In this document: piece after piece, positions 8,848 through 16,910 of the stretch | How positions within the stretch are numbered: the first letter of the stretch is position 1 | Layout of the letters: each line of letters begins with the position of its first letter | NCBI RefSeq assembly: GCF_005405465.1 | Contig: NZ_BJEC01000008.1 | Span: forward strand, 25,023-89,022 | DNA length: 64,000 nt | Direction of reading: 5' to 3' | Origin: Weissella thailandensis | Lineage (GTDB): Bacteria > Bacillota > Bacilli > Lactobacillales > Lactobacillaceae | Made by a program: the position numbers and the translations under genes | Notes under the pieces: generated by a model | Databases searched by the model: none | What the model saw: only the letters and a program-made list of their open reading frames with translations | Told to the model about the DNA's origin: nothing

Positions 8848-9597
8848 TTACTGTCTTCCTGCTAATGTACCGCCATCTAACACAATCTCAGAACCTGTTG
8901 TATAAGATGCTTCATCTGAAGCAAGATATGTGACTGCCTTAGCAACATCTTCGGGTTCCCCAATAGCCGGAATAACATCGTCTGAAGCTTGTAAAACCTT
9001 TTTAAGATCATCAGACACAATATCCGTACCAACTAAGCCAGGATGAACAGAATTTACCCGAATTTGTTTACTTGTTTTAACTGCCTCAACCGCAGCTGCT
9101 TTGGTCAATAACCGCGTCCCCGCTTTAGAAGCCGCGTAACTACCTACACCAGGCATCGGTGTAATAATTCCCAATACAGAAGAAACGTTAACAATGCTAC
9201 CTTTGCCCATTCTATTCATGGCTTCACGAACACCTATGAAAGTACCAGTTAGATTAATATCCATGACTTGCTGCCATTCATCTAAACTAGTATCAGCAAT
9301 GAGCTTATTTGCCCCGCCAATTCCCGCATTATTAACTAAAATATCCCAATGACCAAAAGTGGCTAGAGTAGTATCAACGACCTTTTGCCAATCCGTTTCT
9401 TCACTAACGTCTTGTTTTAAGTACAGTACCTCACCTTGCTGACCTAATTCTTCTGCCACTTGTTCGCCAACTGTTTCTCGACGACCGGTTACAACCACTG
9501 TCGCTCCCTCAGCCAAGAAATCTTGCGCGATTGCCTTACCAATTCCTGAAATACCGCCTGTCACAATGGCAACTTTATTTGCTAAACGATTTACCAT
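8848..9597 (-). CDS. Short-chain dehydrogenase/reductase (SDR)
   Basis: A 249-residue classical SDR. It has the cofactor motif VTGGISGIGKAIA, the NNAG motif (LVNNAGIGGANK), catalytic serine in NVSSVLG, and YAASK with the active tyrosine and lysine. The C-terminus LASDEASYTTGSEIVLDGG is typical of glucose-dehydrogenase or alcohol-dehydrogenase-like SDRs. It lies 15 bases downstream of the zinc-free MDR gene and just upstream of the OYE remnant, forming one operon of redox enzymes that is probably controlled by the divergent TetR gene. Confidence 0.88.
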   Translation of the reverse strand: MVNRLANKVAIVTGGISGIGKAIAQDFLAEGATVVVTGRRETVGEQVAEELGQQGEVLYLKQDVSEETDWQKVVDTTLATFGHWDILVNNAGIGGANKLIADTSLDEWQQVMDINLTGTFIGVREAMNRMGKGSIVNVSSVLGIITPMPGVGSYAASKAGTRLLTKAAAVEAVKTSKQIRVNSVHPGLVGTDIVSDDLKKVLQASDDVIPAIGEPEDVAKAVTYLASDEASYTTGSEIVLDGGTLAGRQ

Positions 9598-9612
9598 GAA
9601 TACTATCTCCTT

Positions 9613-10614
9613 TTAAAATTTAATCAGAACTTTTCCAGTTGTTTTCCCATGATTAACTAAATCAAGTGCTCTATTAATTTCATCCAATGAAAAACTTTGG
9701 GAATCAATAGCCGGGACAATATTATTCTTTTCAATAATTTTTGTAATTTGTGCCAATTGCGCACCATCACTTCTAACAAAAATGAAGTGATACTCAATAT
9801 TTGCTTTCTTAGCTTTACGATCAAACTTTGCACCTGCTAAAGAAAATAATCCCTTCTTAAAACCCGTAATACCACGATCGTTTGCAAATCGTTTATTGGG
9901 ACCTGTTCTTAACGATAATAAGCGACCACCGGGCTTGATGATTGATAATTCATGCTCAAATTCATTTGGCCCTAAAGTATCAATCACATAATCAATATCT
10001 GATAGCATTTCCCAATAATTTTCAGTACGAAAATCTAAATATTGATCCGCCCCTAATGATAGGGTACGATTTCTTGCCGCTTCATTACCACTAACAATAA
10101 CTTTCAAACCCATGTCTTTAGCAATAGGTACTGCCATCTGTCCAAACGAGCCTGAGCCACCAGGAATAAAAATCGTTTGACCAGGTTTTACATTTAATTC
10201 TTCATGAAGCCCTTGATATGCTGTTAAACCAGTTAAAGCCGCAGCGGCTCCTGTACTAAAGTCTAAATTTTTAGGTAATAATGCAATCGCTGCGCTATCA
10301 ATAGCTACATACTCTGCAAAAGCACCAATATTTTCTTGGGGCAACCGAGCATAAATGGCATCCCCTTTTTTAAAATTAGTCACTTTTTTACCAACATGTT
10401 CAATAATGCCTGTTAATTCATTTCCCATGGTCAATGGCATATCATAATCTTGAATAAGCTTAACGCTGCCTGTGCCGATTAACATTTCAAGTGGATTAAC
10501 TGCTGCCACTTTCACTCTGACCAAGACTTCATTTGAATTTATTTCTGGTATGGCAATATTATTCACGTCTAATTTAAAATTTTCATCATATTTTGCCAGT
10601 TGAGCAGCCTTCAT
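9613..10614 (-). CDS. Zinc-free medium-chain oxidoreductase (quinone oxidoreductase-like)
   Basis: A 333-residue MDR-family NADP-dependent reductase. The N-terminal GroES-like domain contains AAVNPLEMLIGTG and GNELTGIIEHVGKKV; the Rossmann part has FIPGGSGSFGQMAVPIAKDMG. Zinc ligands of alcohol dehydrogenases are absent, which fits the quinone/enone reductase branch. It is the first gene of an operon with the SDR gene and the OYE remnant. The promoter region faces a TetR gene and holds two matched inverted repeats. Confidence 0.87.
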   Translation of the reverse strand: MKAAQLAKYDENFKLDVNNIAIPEINSNEVLVRVKVAAVNPLEMLIGTGSVKLIQDYDMPLTMGNELTGIIEHVGKKVTNFKKGDAIYARLPQENIGAFAEYVAIDSAAIALLPKNLDFSTGAAAALTGLTAYQGLHEELNVKPGQTIFIPGGSGSFGQMAVPIAKDMGLKVIVSGNEAARNRTLSLGADQYLDFRTENYWEMLSDIDYVIDTLGPNEFEHELSIIKPGGRLLSLRTGPNKRFANDRGITGFKKGLFSLAGAKFDRKAKKANIEYHFIFVRSDGAQLAQITKIIEKNNIVPAIDSQSFSLDEINRALDLVNHGKTTGKVLIKF

Positions 10615-10650
10615 ATGCTAACCCCCCATTTCTATTTTCTAACCATCTTA

Positions 10651-10716
10651 GTTACTTTTCATTCAATTTGTAACTAGAGTGTAAATCACAAGGTTACATA
10701 AGTCAAATATTGTAAC
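10651..10716. promoter_or_regulatory. Two tandem TetR-type operators (GTTAC-N14-GTAAC)
   Basis: The divergent intergenic region holds GTTAC at 10651-10655 paired with GTAAC at 10670-10674, and again GTTAC at 10693-10697 paired with GTAAC at 10712-10716. Arm and spacer (14 bases) are the same in both sites, which start 42 bases apart. Size and place suggest binding sites for the adjacent TetR protein controlling both directions. The protein-site link is inferred. Confidence 0.65.
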
Positions 10717-10781
10717 TTAAATTTTTACATGATAAAATGAAGAAGATTTTATGAAAAAATAATTGATTGGAGGAAAGCTTT

Positions 10782-11342
10782 ATGGAAAGAATGACTAATA
10801 CAATAATTATCAACACTGCTAGACGATTAATTAAAGAAACAAATACCGCTGAGATTCCACTATCCAAAATCGCCAATGAATTGGGCGTCACTCATGCAGC
10901 TATTTATAAACATTTTAAAAACAAGCAAGCTTTATGGGAGGCCGTTGCAGCCGATTGGTTTGAGCAAACCATCATTAACAATGTGCAATTTACGCCAAAT
11001 AAGTATACAAACCCACAAGATGAGTTACACGATTGGCTATGGGCATTCGTTAACGCCAAAAAAACTGCCTATAATAACGATCCGCAAATGTTCATGCTAA
11101 ACACGTACTATGTTGATAATAATCCGCTTGCCTTACATGATGTTCTAATAAGTGCCTATAAAGTTATTAATCGCATTATGGGCTACAATGATGTTAATTT
11201 CGAAAAAGCAGAAGCTATATTATCCGCCTTCTCCGTCTTTACTTTGCCTAACTTTAAAGAAACTTGGAATCTGCCAGACTATCAACCTCGCTTTGAATTA
11301 TTATGGCAATTGATACGAGATGGTTTAACAACTTCTGAATAA
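10782..11342 (+). CDS. TetR/AcrR-family transcriptional regulator
   Basis: A 186-residue regulator. Its N-terminal helix-turn-helix reads IPLSKIANELGVTHAAIYKHFKNKQALW, the TetR signature; the rest is a helical ligand domain resembling the WHG-type group (tryptophans near the C-terminus). ATG at 10782 follows GGAGG, so the TTG at 10767 is rejected. It is divergent from the oxidoreductase operon and probably represses that operon and itself. The inducer is unknown but may be an electrophile or quinone, given its targets. Confidence 0.87.
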   Translation: MERMTNTIIINTARRLIKETNTAEIPLSKIANELGVTHAAIYKHFKNKQALWEAVAADWFEQTIINNVQFTPNKYTNPQDELHDWLWAFVNAKKTAYNNDPQMFMLNTYYVDNNPLALHDVLISAYKVINRIMGYNDVNFEKAEAILSAFSVFTLPNFKETWNLPDYQPRFELLWQLIRDGLTTSE

Positions 11343-11382
11343 TAAAAAACATACAATAATTCGTACAAGGACGGTTCCTAAA

Positions 11383-11952
11383 ATGAAAAGAATTGCTGTC
11401 TACTGTGGCGCTGACACAGGAAACGACCAGACTCATCAAGAAGCAACAATTGCCCTTGCACATTATCTAGTCAATCATCAACTCGAACTGGTCTATGGGG
11501 GCGGCGGTGTTGGTCTAATGGGTTTATTAGCTAACGAAGTCTTAGACGCAGGTGGCAAAGTCCACGGCGTTATGCCTAAACAGCTCGTTGATCGTAGTGC
11601 CGCATTTACTCGGTTAACGAATCTAAAAATTGTGGATGACATGGCAACACGTAAGGCAACCATGTTATCACTAGCCGATGCTTGTATCGCCCTTCCTGGT
11701 GGTCCCGGCACACTTGAAGAAATTATCGAAGCTTTTTCATGGGCACGTATTGGTAACAATACCAACCCTTGTATTTTCTTCAATGTTAGTGGCTACTATA
11801 ATCCGTTAAAAACAATGTTTGATGAGATGACTAAAAAAGATTTTCTAACAACTGAAGACCGTAAAAAACTACTTTTTTCTGACTCACTTGATGAAATTTT
11901 TGAATTTATAGCGACTTATCAGCCACCTAAAATCAGAACTTATGTTCAGTAA
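11383..11952 (+). CDS. LOG-family Rossmann protein (nucleoside 5'-monophosphate phosphoribohydrolase)
   Basis: A 189-residue protein of the LOG/TIGR00730 family. GGGGVGLMG near residue 45 and PGGPGTLEEIIE near residue 108 form the conserved nucleotide site (PGGxGTxxE). Plant and bacterial LOG proteins release the base from cytokinin or adenosine monophosphates; in lactic acid bacteria the role is unclear. It starts 40 bases after the TetR gene in the same direction and may be co-transcribed. Confidence 0.88.
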   Translation: MKRIAVYCGADTGNDQTHQEATIALAHYLVNHQLELVYGGGGVGLMGLLANEVLDAGGKVHGVMPKQLVDRSAAFTRLTNLKIVDDMATRKATMLSLADACIALPGGPGTLEEIIEAFSWARIGNNTNPCIFFNVSGYYNPLKTMFDEMTKKDFLTTEDRKKLLFSDSLDEIFEFIATYQPPKIRTYVQ

Positions 11953-11984
11953 CAAACAAAATAAAATTTATTTTTCAATAATAG

Positions 11985-12013
11985 TTGACAAAGCATCCCC
12001 GCACGCGTTAATC
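11985..12013 (+). promoter_or_regulatory. Probable promoter of the T-box operon
   Basis: A perfect TTGACA lies at 11985-11990. At 17 bases spacing the -10 is a weak TTAATC (12008-12013); better AT-rich boxes lie further on. The position upstream of the T-box leader supports a promoter, but the -10 is uncertain. Confidence 0.45.
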
Positions 12014-12065
12014 TCTTATTAAATTAAATTATGATTAAAAAGCTGTAAGGAGAATTTTATCTTTC

Positions 12066-12304
12066 GCTGTGTTCAGAGAGTCGTTGGCTGGTGTAAAACG
12101 ATACACAAAAATTGATAATGATCATCTCTTAGCTGTGTTGTGAACATCAATTGATTATTAAACAGCATTGGGGACACCCATTATTGTGTAGATGTATTGT
12201 TTTTTGACGAATACATAAGATGCTTTTTAAGCAATTAAGGTGGTACCGTGCTAACGCGCCCTTAACTTTTACCAATAACCTGGTAAAAGTTAAGGGCTTT
12301 TTTC
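12066..12304 (+). ncRNA. T-box leader, isoleucine specifier (AUC)
   Basis: The leader holds the stem I motif CAGAGAG followed by GGCTGGTG, then GAACATCA at 12142-12149, where the specifier loop pattern GAAC-xxx-A gives AUC, an isoleucine codon. The T-box sequence AATTAAGGTGGTACCGTG is at 12233-12250. A 16-bp perfect terminator stem (12258-12273 with 12282-12297) and a T run follow. Uncharged tRNA-Ile should bind, stabilise the antiterminator, and let transcription enter the reductase and aminotransferase genes. Confidence 0.92.
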
Positions 12305-12466
12305 ATAATAATTTTAAAATTTAGGAGGTGATGTCTTATAGAATCCGACATTAGTCATTTAGTAAACCGTCATATTTTTAGCCATATCAACCAGACAATC
12401 GCCCCTTTTGATAGGTAATAAGTCCGACTTTAATGGCTAACCAGTCTAAGAAAGAAGGCAGTCAGA

Positions 12467-13486
12467 ATGAAATATGCAGTACTAGGATCAGGCGCAATGG
12501 GATTGCGATTTGGTGTTTTACTACAAGAAGCAGGCTTTGAAGTAGATTTTGTGGATACATGGGAACAACAAGTTGAAACAATTCGTTCACAGCGTGGTGT
12601 CTATGTCTCCCGAGACGGGCAAAATAAACACCTTGTTCCTGTAAATGTCTATTATCCAGAAGAATATCATGGACAAGCAGACGTTCTGATTGTCTTCACG
12701 AAGCAATATATGCTGGCGGATCTCTTAGAGCGGCGTGCACACTTCTTTAACGACAAACAATATACATTAACTTGCATGAATGGCATGGGACATATTGAAA
12801 AATTAAATCAATACTTCCCAAGTAATCGTGTCATTGGGGGGACGGCCATGATTGGTACTGTCCTAAATCAGGCTGGGGATGTTGATTTCATTGGTCAAAA
12901 AGGAGCTGGCTCAGTTAACTTAGCAAATCAAACTGAGCAGCCGGATGAAATGACCCATCAACTTATTGGTGATTTTAAAACAGCTGGTTTGAATCCGACC
13001 TTAACAGATAATTTCACTGGTACTTTGATGGCTAAAGTTGTTTTTAATTCCGTAGTTAATACCCTTTGTACAATGTTTAGAGTTCGCATGGGAGAATTTA
13101 TTCAAGCACCTACAACACGTGCTTTATCCGTCCAGTTAATTGATGAAGCCTATGATGTTTGCGAACGTGCAGGTATTAAATTATTAACCTCTCGTCAAGA
13201 AGAATGGCAACAAGTGGTCACCGTTAGTCAGACAGGCAACCCATTACATTTCCCTTCTATGTATCAAGATCTATCAAACGGTCGTGAAACCGAAGTGGAC
13301 TATATCAATGGGTATATCTATGATTTAGGTAAAAAATACAACTATGAAGCATCGACCCACAATTTTTTACGCGACCTTGTTCATCTTACTGAATTTACAG
13401 ATAAATTTGACGTCAACGGCTTTATCAACCAAGTTTTGGAAGATGACAAAGCTAGCGAACAAAAAGCGGCCGCAGTTTCACAATAG
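12467..13486 (+). CDS. Ketopantoate reductase-like 2-hydroxyacid dehydrogenase (PanE/ApbA family)
   Basis: A 339-residue NADPH-binding protein. The N-terminus YAVLGSGAMGLRFGVLL is the PanE/ApbA nucleotide motif, and VFTKQY matches the family's next block; MAKVVFNSVVNTLC carries the catalytic lysine region. In lactic acid bacteria PanE-like enzymes also reduce branched-chain 2-keto acids to hydroxy acids. Its place between an isoleucine T-box and a branched-chain aminotransferase favours that role over pantothenate synthesis. The start has a weak GAAGG site. It is 45 bases from the next gene. Confidence 0.85.
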   Translation: MKYAVLGSGAMGLRFGVLLQEAGFEVDFVDTWEQQVETIRSQRGVYVSRDGQNKHLVPVNVYYPEEYHGQADVLIVFTKQYMLADLLERRAHFFNDKQYTLTCMNGMGHIEKLNQYFPSNRVIGGTAMIGTVLNQAGDVDFIGQKGAGSVNLANQTEQPDEMTHQLIGDFKTAGLNPTLTDNFTGTLMAKVVFNSVVNTLCTMFRVRMGEFIQAPTTRALSVQLIDEAYDVCERAGIKLLTSRQEEWQQVVTVSQTGNPLHFPSMYQDLSNGRETEVDYINGYIYDLGKKYNYEASTHNFLRDLVHLTEFTDKFDVNGFINQVLEDDKASEQKAAAVSQ

Positions 13487-13531
13487 ACATAACACATTTT
13501 AATTAATTTATTATCACGAGGAGAATATATC

Positions 13532-14554
13532 ATGAAAGAAAAAGTTGAGAACTTGGATTGGAACAACCTAGGATTTGAATATCACGACCTACCTTATGAT
13601 TTTGAAGCAAAGTTCAAGGATGGTGAGTGGCAACCAGGTGAATTAACGACTCGTTCAACTATGGAACTATCTGTTGCTGCTGAAGTACTCCACTATGGTC
13701 AAGAAGTATTCGAAGGATTAAAGGCTTACCGTCGTAAAGATGGTAAAATCAACCTTTTCCGTCCTGAATTAAATGCTGAACGGATGGTCAACTCTGCTGA
13801 GCGTATGTTGATGGAACCCTATCCAGTCGATGCTTTCGTCGATGCTGTTAAGCAAGTTGTTAAAGCTAACGAAGAATTCGTGCCACCATATGGTACAGGA
13901 GGAACCCTTTACCTACGTCCATTTATGGTTGGAACAAGCAGTGTCGTTGGAGTAACACCAGCCACTGAATATACTTTCCATATTTATGCGACGCCAGTTG
14001 GCGCTTACGTAAATGGCCTAAACCCTGCTGCATACACTGTCAGTGATTATGATCGTGCCTCATACGCTGGTACTGGTCAAGCAAAGACATCGGGTAATTA
14101 CGCAAGTAGTCTATTTTCTTCAGCTCAGGCACACGAAGCAGGTTATGCTGACTGCCTATTCCTTGATCCTCGTGAACATAAGTATGTTGATGAATTTGGT
14201 GGTGCCAACTTCTTTGGTATCACAAAGGAGGGACAATTCGTTACACCTAAGTCAGACTCAATTTTGCCTTCTATCACAAAGCGTTCTTTGCTCCAAGTAG
14301 CAAAGGATCAAGGATTGAATCCTGTTGAACGCCAAGTACCTTTCGATGAAATTGATCAATTCGCCGAGGCTGGTGCCATGGGTACCGCAGCAGTTATCTC
14401 ACTGGTTGGTTCACTAACTGCTGGTGACAAGAAGCACGTCTTTTATAGTGAAACAGAAGCTGGTCCTGTCACAACTAAGCTTTACAACGAATTGGTAGGC
14501 ATTCAATACGGTGACCGCCCAGATCCATATAACTGGACTCAAACGGTGGATTAA
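13532..14554 (+). CDS. ilvE: Branched-chain amino acid aminotransferase
   Basis: A 340-residue class IV PLP enzyme of normal length. It has HYGQEVFEGLKAYRR near the N-terminus, the PLP lysine in GQAKTSGNYASSL, EFGGANFFGI, and AGAMGTAAVISLVG near the end, all typical of BcaT/IlvE. It interconverts isoleucine, leucine and valine with their keto acids. GAGGAG precedes the ATG. As second gene of the T-box unit it should be induced when charged tRNA-Ile is low. The symbol bcaT is also used in lactic acid bacteria. Confidence 0.93.
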   Translation: MKEKVENLDWNNLGFEYHDLPYDFEAKFKDGEWQPGELTTRSTMELSVAAEVLHYGQEVFEGLKAYRRKDGKINLFRPELNAERMVNSAERMLMEPYPVDAFVDAVKQVVKANEEFVPPYGTGGTLYLRPFMVGTSSVVGVTPATEYTFHIYATPVGAYVNGLNPAAYTVSDYDRASYAGTGQAKTSGNYASSLFSSAQAHEAGYADCLFLDPREHKYVDEFGGANFFGITKEGQFVTPKSDSILPSITKRSLLQVAKDQGLNPVERQVPFDEIDQFAEAGAMGTAAVISLVGSLTAGDKKHVFYSETEAGPVTTKLYNELVGIQYGDRPDPYNWTQTVD

Positions 14555-14557
14555 AGA

Positions 14558-14688
14558 AGAGCGTGACTAAAAACGCTTTGAAGCTGATTGTAACGTGATT
14601 TGCGGCATTTTTGCCGTAGCAGAGCGAAGGACAGGCATGACGTAAATTGCGTTACATTAGAGCTTCAGTTTTTTGGAACGCGTTTATT
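14558..14688. repeat. Dispersed palindromic repeat, copy 1
   Basis: This copy of about 130 bases begins AGAGCGTGACTAAAAACGCT and ends GGAACGCGTTTATTC. The outer halves are imperfect inverted repeats (TGTAACG paired with CGTTACA, GCTTTGAAGC with GCTTCAGTTTTTTGG), so it can fold into one long hairpin. A nearly full second copy is at 59128-59246, and a truncated one follows directly. Confidence 0.8.
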
Positions 14689-14689
14689 C

Positions 14690-14728
14690 AGAGCGTGACT
14701 AAAAACGCTTTGAAGCCGATTGTAATGT
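14690..14728. repeat. Dispersed palindromic repeat, truncated copy 2
   Basis: The first 38 or so bases of the same repeat recur in direct orientation right after copy 1, then break off where a terminator starts. The exact repetition of the left end suggests an element that inserted next to, or recombined with, the first copy. Confidence 0.75.
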
Positions 14729-14730
14729 TT

Positions 14731-14783
14731 AAAAAAGAAGAGGTAAGAAAAATCAATTGGTTCTTCTTACCCCTTCTTTTTTT
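14731..14783. terminator. Bidirectional terminator
   Basis: The stem GAAGAGGTAAGAA / TTCTTACCCCTTC is flanked by A and T runs on both sides. It closes the aminotransferase operon from the left and the TetR gene from the right. Confidence 0.85.
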
Positions 14784-14854
14784 AATTTATCTAAAAAGTG
14801 CATTTATTTTCATCCACAATTAAACATTGGTACACTAATAGCAATCAGTGTGAC

Positions 14855-15433
14855 TTATGTAGTGGGAAATAACAAATGTAATACTTGCGCCATCTTATTA
14901 CGTGCCTCTGTTTTTGAAATAACGTCTCTTTGTTTAACCCACCAAAGACTAATTTGACGAAAAATACCTAAAATAACTTGGCAAGTAAAATCAATATCTT
15001 GGGATAGAATAGCTTCTTTTTTCCCAAAAGCAATCAGTCTTTTTTCAATTTCTGGTTGTACATGCGTATCGATCATTTCAAAGGAAAAATCATTTTCAAT
15101 TTCTGGTTGTAGGTGGAACAAGGCTTGTTGATATTTTTCAATCATATCAAGCATCTTTTCAAAACAAGTCAACAAAAAATCAAAAGGATTCTCAATATCA
15201 GTATCGGTATCAATTTCTTGCAGTAAATCATGTTGGGTTTTATAAATAACATATTTTACAAAAGCATATTTATCTGCAAAATGTTTATAAAAGGTAGGGC
15301 GTCGCACCTTAGCACGATGACACAACTCATTAACCGTTATTTTTTCAAACTTTTTTTCCTCTAATAGTTCAAAAAAAGCTGTCATTAATGCTTCGTACGT
15401 TTTTTGAACTCGTAAATCTAAATTTTGATCCAT
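14855..15433 (-). CDS. TetR-family regulator
   Basis: A 192-residue regulator. The N-terminus holds the TetR helix-turn-helix ITVNELCHRAKVRRPTFYKHFADKYAFV; the C-terminal domain is helical and matches the group that governs ABC exporters (with IFRQISLWWVKQ near the end). It is divergent from the ABC transporter at 15603, so it most likely represses that operon. The 170-base gap between them is AT-rich with several TTAT/ATAA elements, but I find no unambiguous operator. Confidence 0.87.
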   Translation of the reverse strand: MDQNLDLRVQKTYEALMTAFFELLEEKKFEKITVNELCHRAKVRRPTFYKHFADKYAFVKYVIYKTQHDLLQEIDTDTDIENPFDFLLTCFEKMLDMIEKYQQALFHLQPEIENDFSFEMIDTHVQPEIEKRLIAFGKKEAILSQDIDFTCQVILGIFRQISLWWVKQRDVISKTEARNKMAQVLHLLFPTT

Positions 15434-15602
15434 AATGATATCCCCTTATAATATTTTTTTGAACAAAGTTTTATGTTTTGTTAATTATCTTCCATTTCGC
15501 ACAATAATGTACGTTGTATTGATTATTAAATATATTATAGTTTGTTGTTGAACATATGTAAATAAGTTATCATTTGTACATTAATAAGTTAGGAGGAAAC
15601 AG

Positions 15603-16910
15603 ATGGCAGTTATTGATATTGATCACGTGACCAAAGATTATGGTCATAAACGTGGTATTTTTGATGTATCCTTTTCAGTTAACAAAGGTGAAGTATTCGG
15701 CTTCTTAGGGCCAAATGGTGCTGGTAAAACAACAACTATCCGCCATATTATGGGTTTTTCTAAACCACAGGACGGTACTATCACCGTAGACGGTAAAGAT
15801 GCTTGGAAACAAGCCGACGCAATCAAGCGCCAAGTTGGTTACTTACCTGGTGAACTAGCCTTTCCTTCCGGAATGACTGGTACACAATTTATTGATTTTA
15901 TGGCTAAGGAACGCCAAATCACAGATATGACTAAAACAAACTACCTATTAGATATGTTTGAATTAGATCCTTCAGGCGTCATTAAACGAATGAGTTTAGG
16001 TACCAAGCGTAAATTAGCTGTTGTGACAGCATTTATGCACGATCCTGAAATTTTGATTCTAGACGAGCCAACCAGTGGCCTGGATCCATTGATGCAGGAA
16101 CGCTTTATTGATTTCGTATTGGCTGAAAAAGAGGCTGGTAAAACAACCACCATTCGAAACCTAATGGGATTCATTAAACCTGATAGTGGTTCGGCTACTA
16201 TTGATGGCCTTGATGCTACAAAAAAGAGTGCGCAAATCAAACAAAAGGTTGCCTATGTACCTGGTGAAATTAACTTTCCTGGTAACAATAGCGGTGAGGT
16301 TTTCTTAAAGCGTCAAATAGAGATGTTAGGTCATGGTAGTTGGGAACGTTGCCAAGAGATTTGTGATGAATTACAACTTGATGCAACAGCCAACATTAAA
16401 AGCATGAGTAAAGGAATGAAGCAAAAAACAGCTTTAGCTGCTGCCTTCGCTGCCGACTCTGATATTTTAATTATGGACGAGCCTACTACTGGATTAGATC
16501 CATTGATGCGTGATACTTTCATTAAACTAATTGAAGAACAAAAAGCATTAGGTAAAACAATCTTTATGTCGAGTCACATCTTTAAAGAAATGGAAGAAAC
16601 TTGTGATCGCGTGGCCATGATTAAAGACGGTAAAATCATTAGTCGTATCGACATGAACAAGATTCGCTATAATCCTGATAAGCTATTCACGATTGCCTTC
16701 CAAGATAATGAAAGCTTTCAACATTTCACTAGCTTGTCTTATGACTTAGCAGAAGTAAAAGCAGACAAAAACCAAGTCACTGTTAAAGTTAATGATCAAA
16801 AAATCAACGAATTGATGAATGATCTACAACATTATCCAGTTAAATTCTTCAAAGAAATCAAGCAAACCTTTGAAGATTATTTCAACCAAACATTTAAGGA
16901 GGAGGCATAA
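15603..16910 (+). CDS. ABC exporter ATPase made of two fused partial ATPase domains
   Basis: A 435-residue protein, against about 290-300 for one such ATPase. Residues 1-177 form a first domain with Walker A GPNGAGKT (36-43), signature MSLGTKRKL (130-138) and Walker B LILDEP (151-156), but no H-loop. At residue 178 the sequence jumps to AGKTTTIRNLMGF, the middle of a second Walker A lacking its GPNG. The second domain then runs on with signature SMSKGMKQK (267-275), Walker B LIMDEP and H-loop SSH (323-325), plus a C-terminal extension. The permease gene overlaps the stop by one base. Function as an ATPase is uncertain. Confidence 0.85.
   Translation: MAVIDIDHVTKDYGHKRGIFDVSFSVNKGEVFGFLGPNGAGKTTTIRHIMGFSKPQDGTITVDGKDAWKQADAIKRQVGYLPGELAFPSGMTGTQFIDFMAKERQITDMTKTNYLLDMFELDPSGVIKRMSLGTKRKLAVVTAFMHDPEILILDEPTSGLDPLMQERFIDFVLAEKEAGKTTTIRNLMGFIKPDSGSATIDGLDATKKSAQIKQKVAYVPGEINFPGNNSGEVFLKRQIEMLGHGSWERCQEICDELQLDATANIKSMSKGMKQKTALAAAFAADSDILIMDEPTTGLDPLMRDTFIKLIEEQKALGKTIFMSSHIFKEMEETCDRVAMIKDGKIISRIDMNKIRYNPDKLFTIAFQDNESFQHFTSLSYDLAEVKADKNQVTVKVNDQKINELMNDLQHYPVKFFKEIKQTFEDYFNQTFKEEA

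Noticed and set aside
10703..10891. 62-codon minus-strand ORF over the TetR start
   Set aside because: Shadow of the TetR gene and its operator region; no ribosome site.
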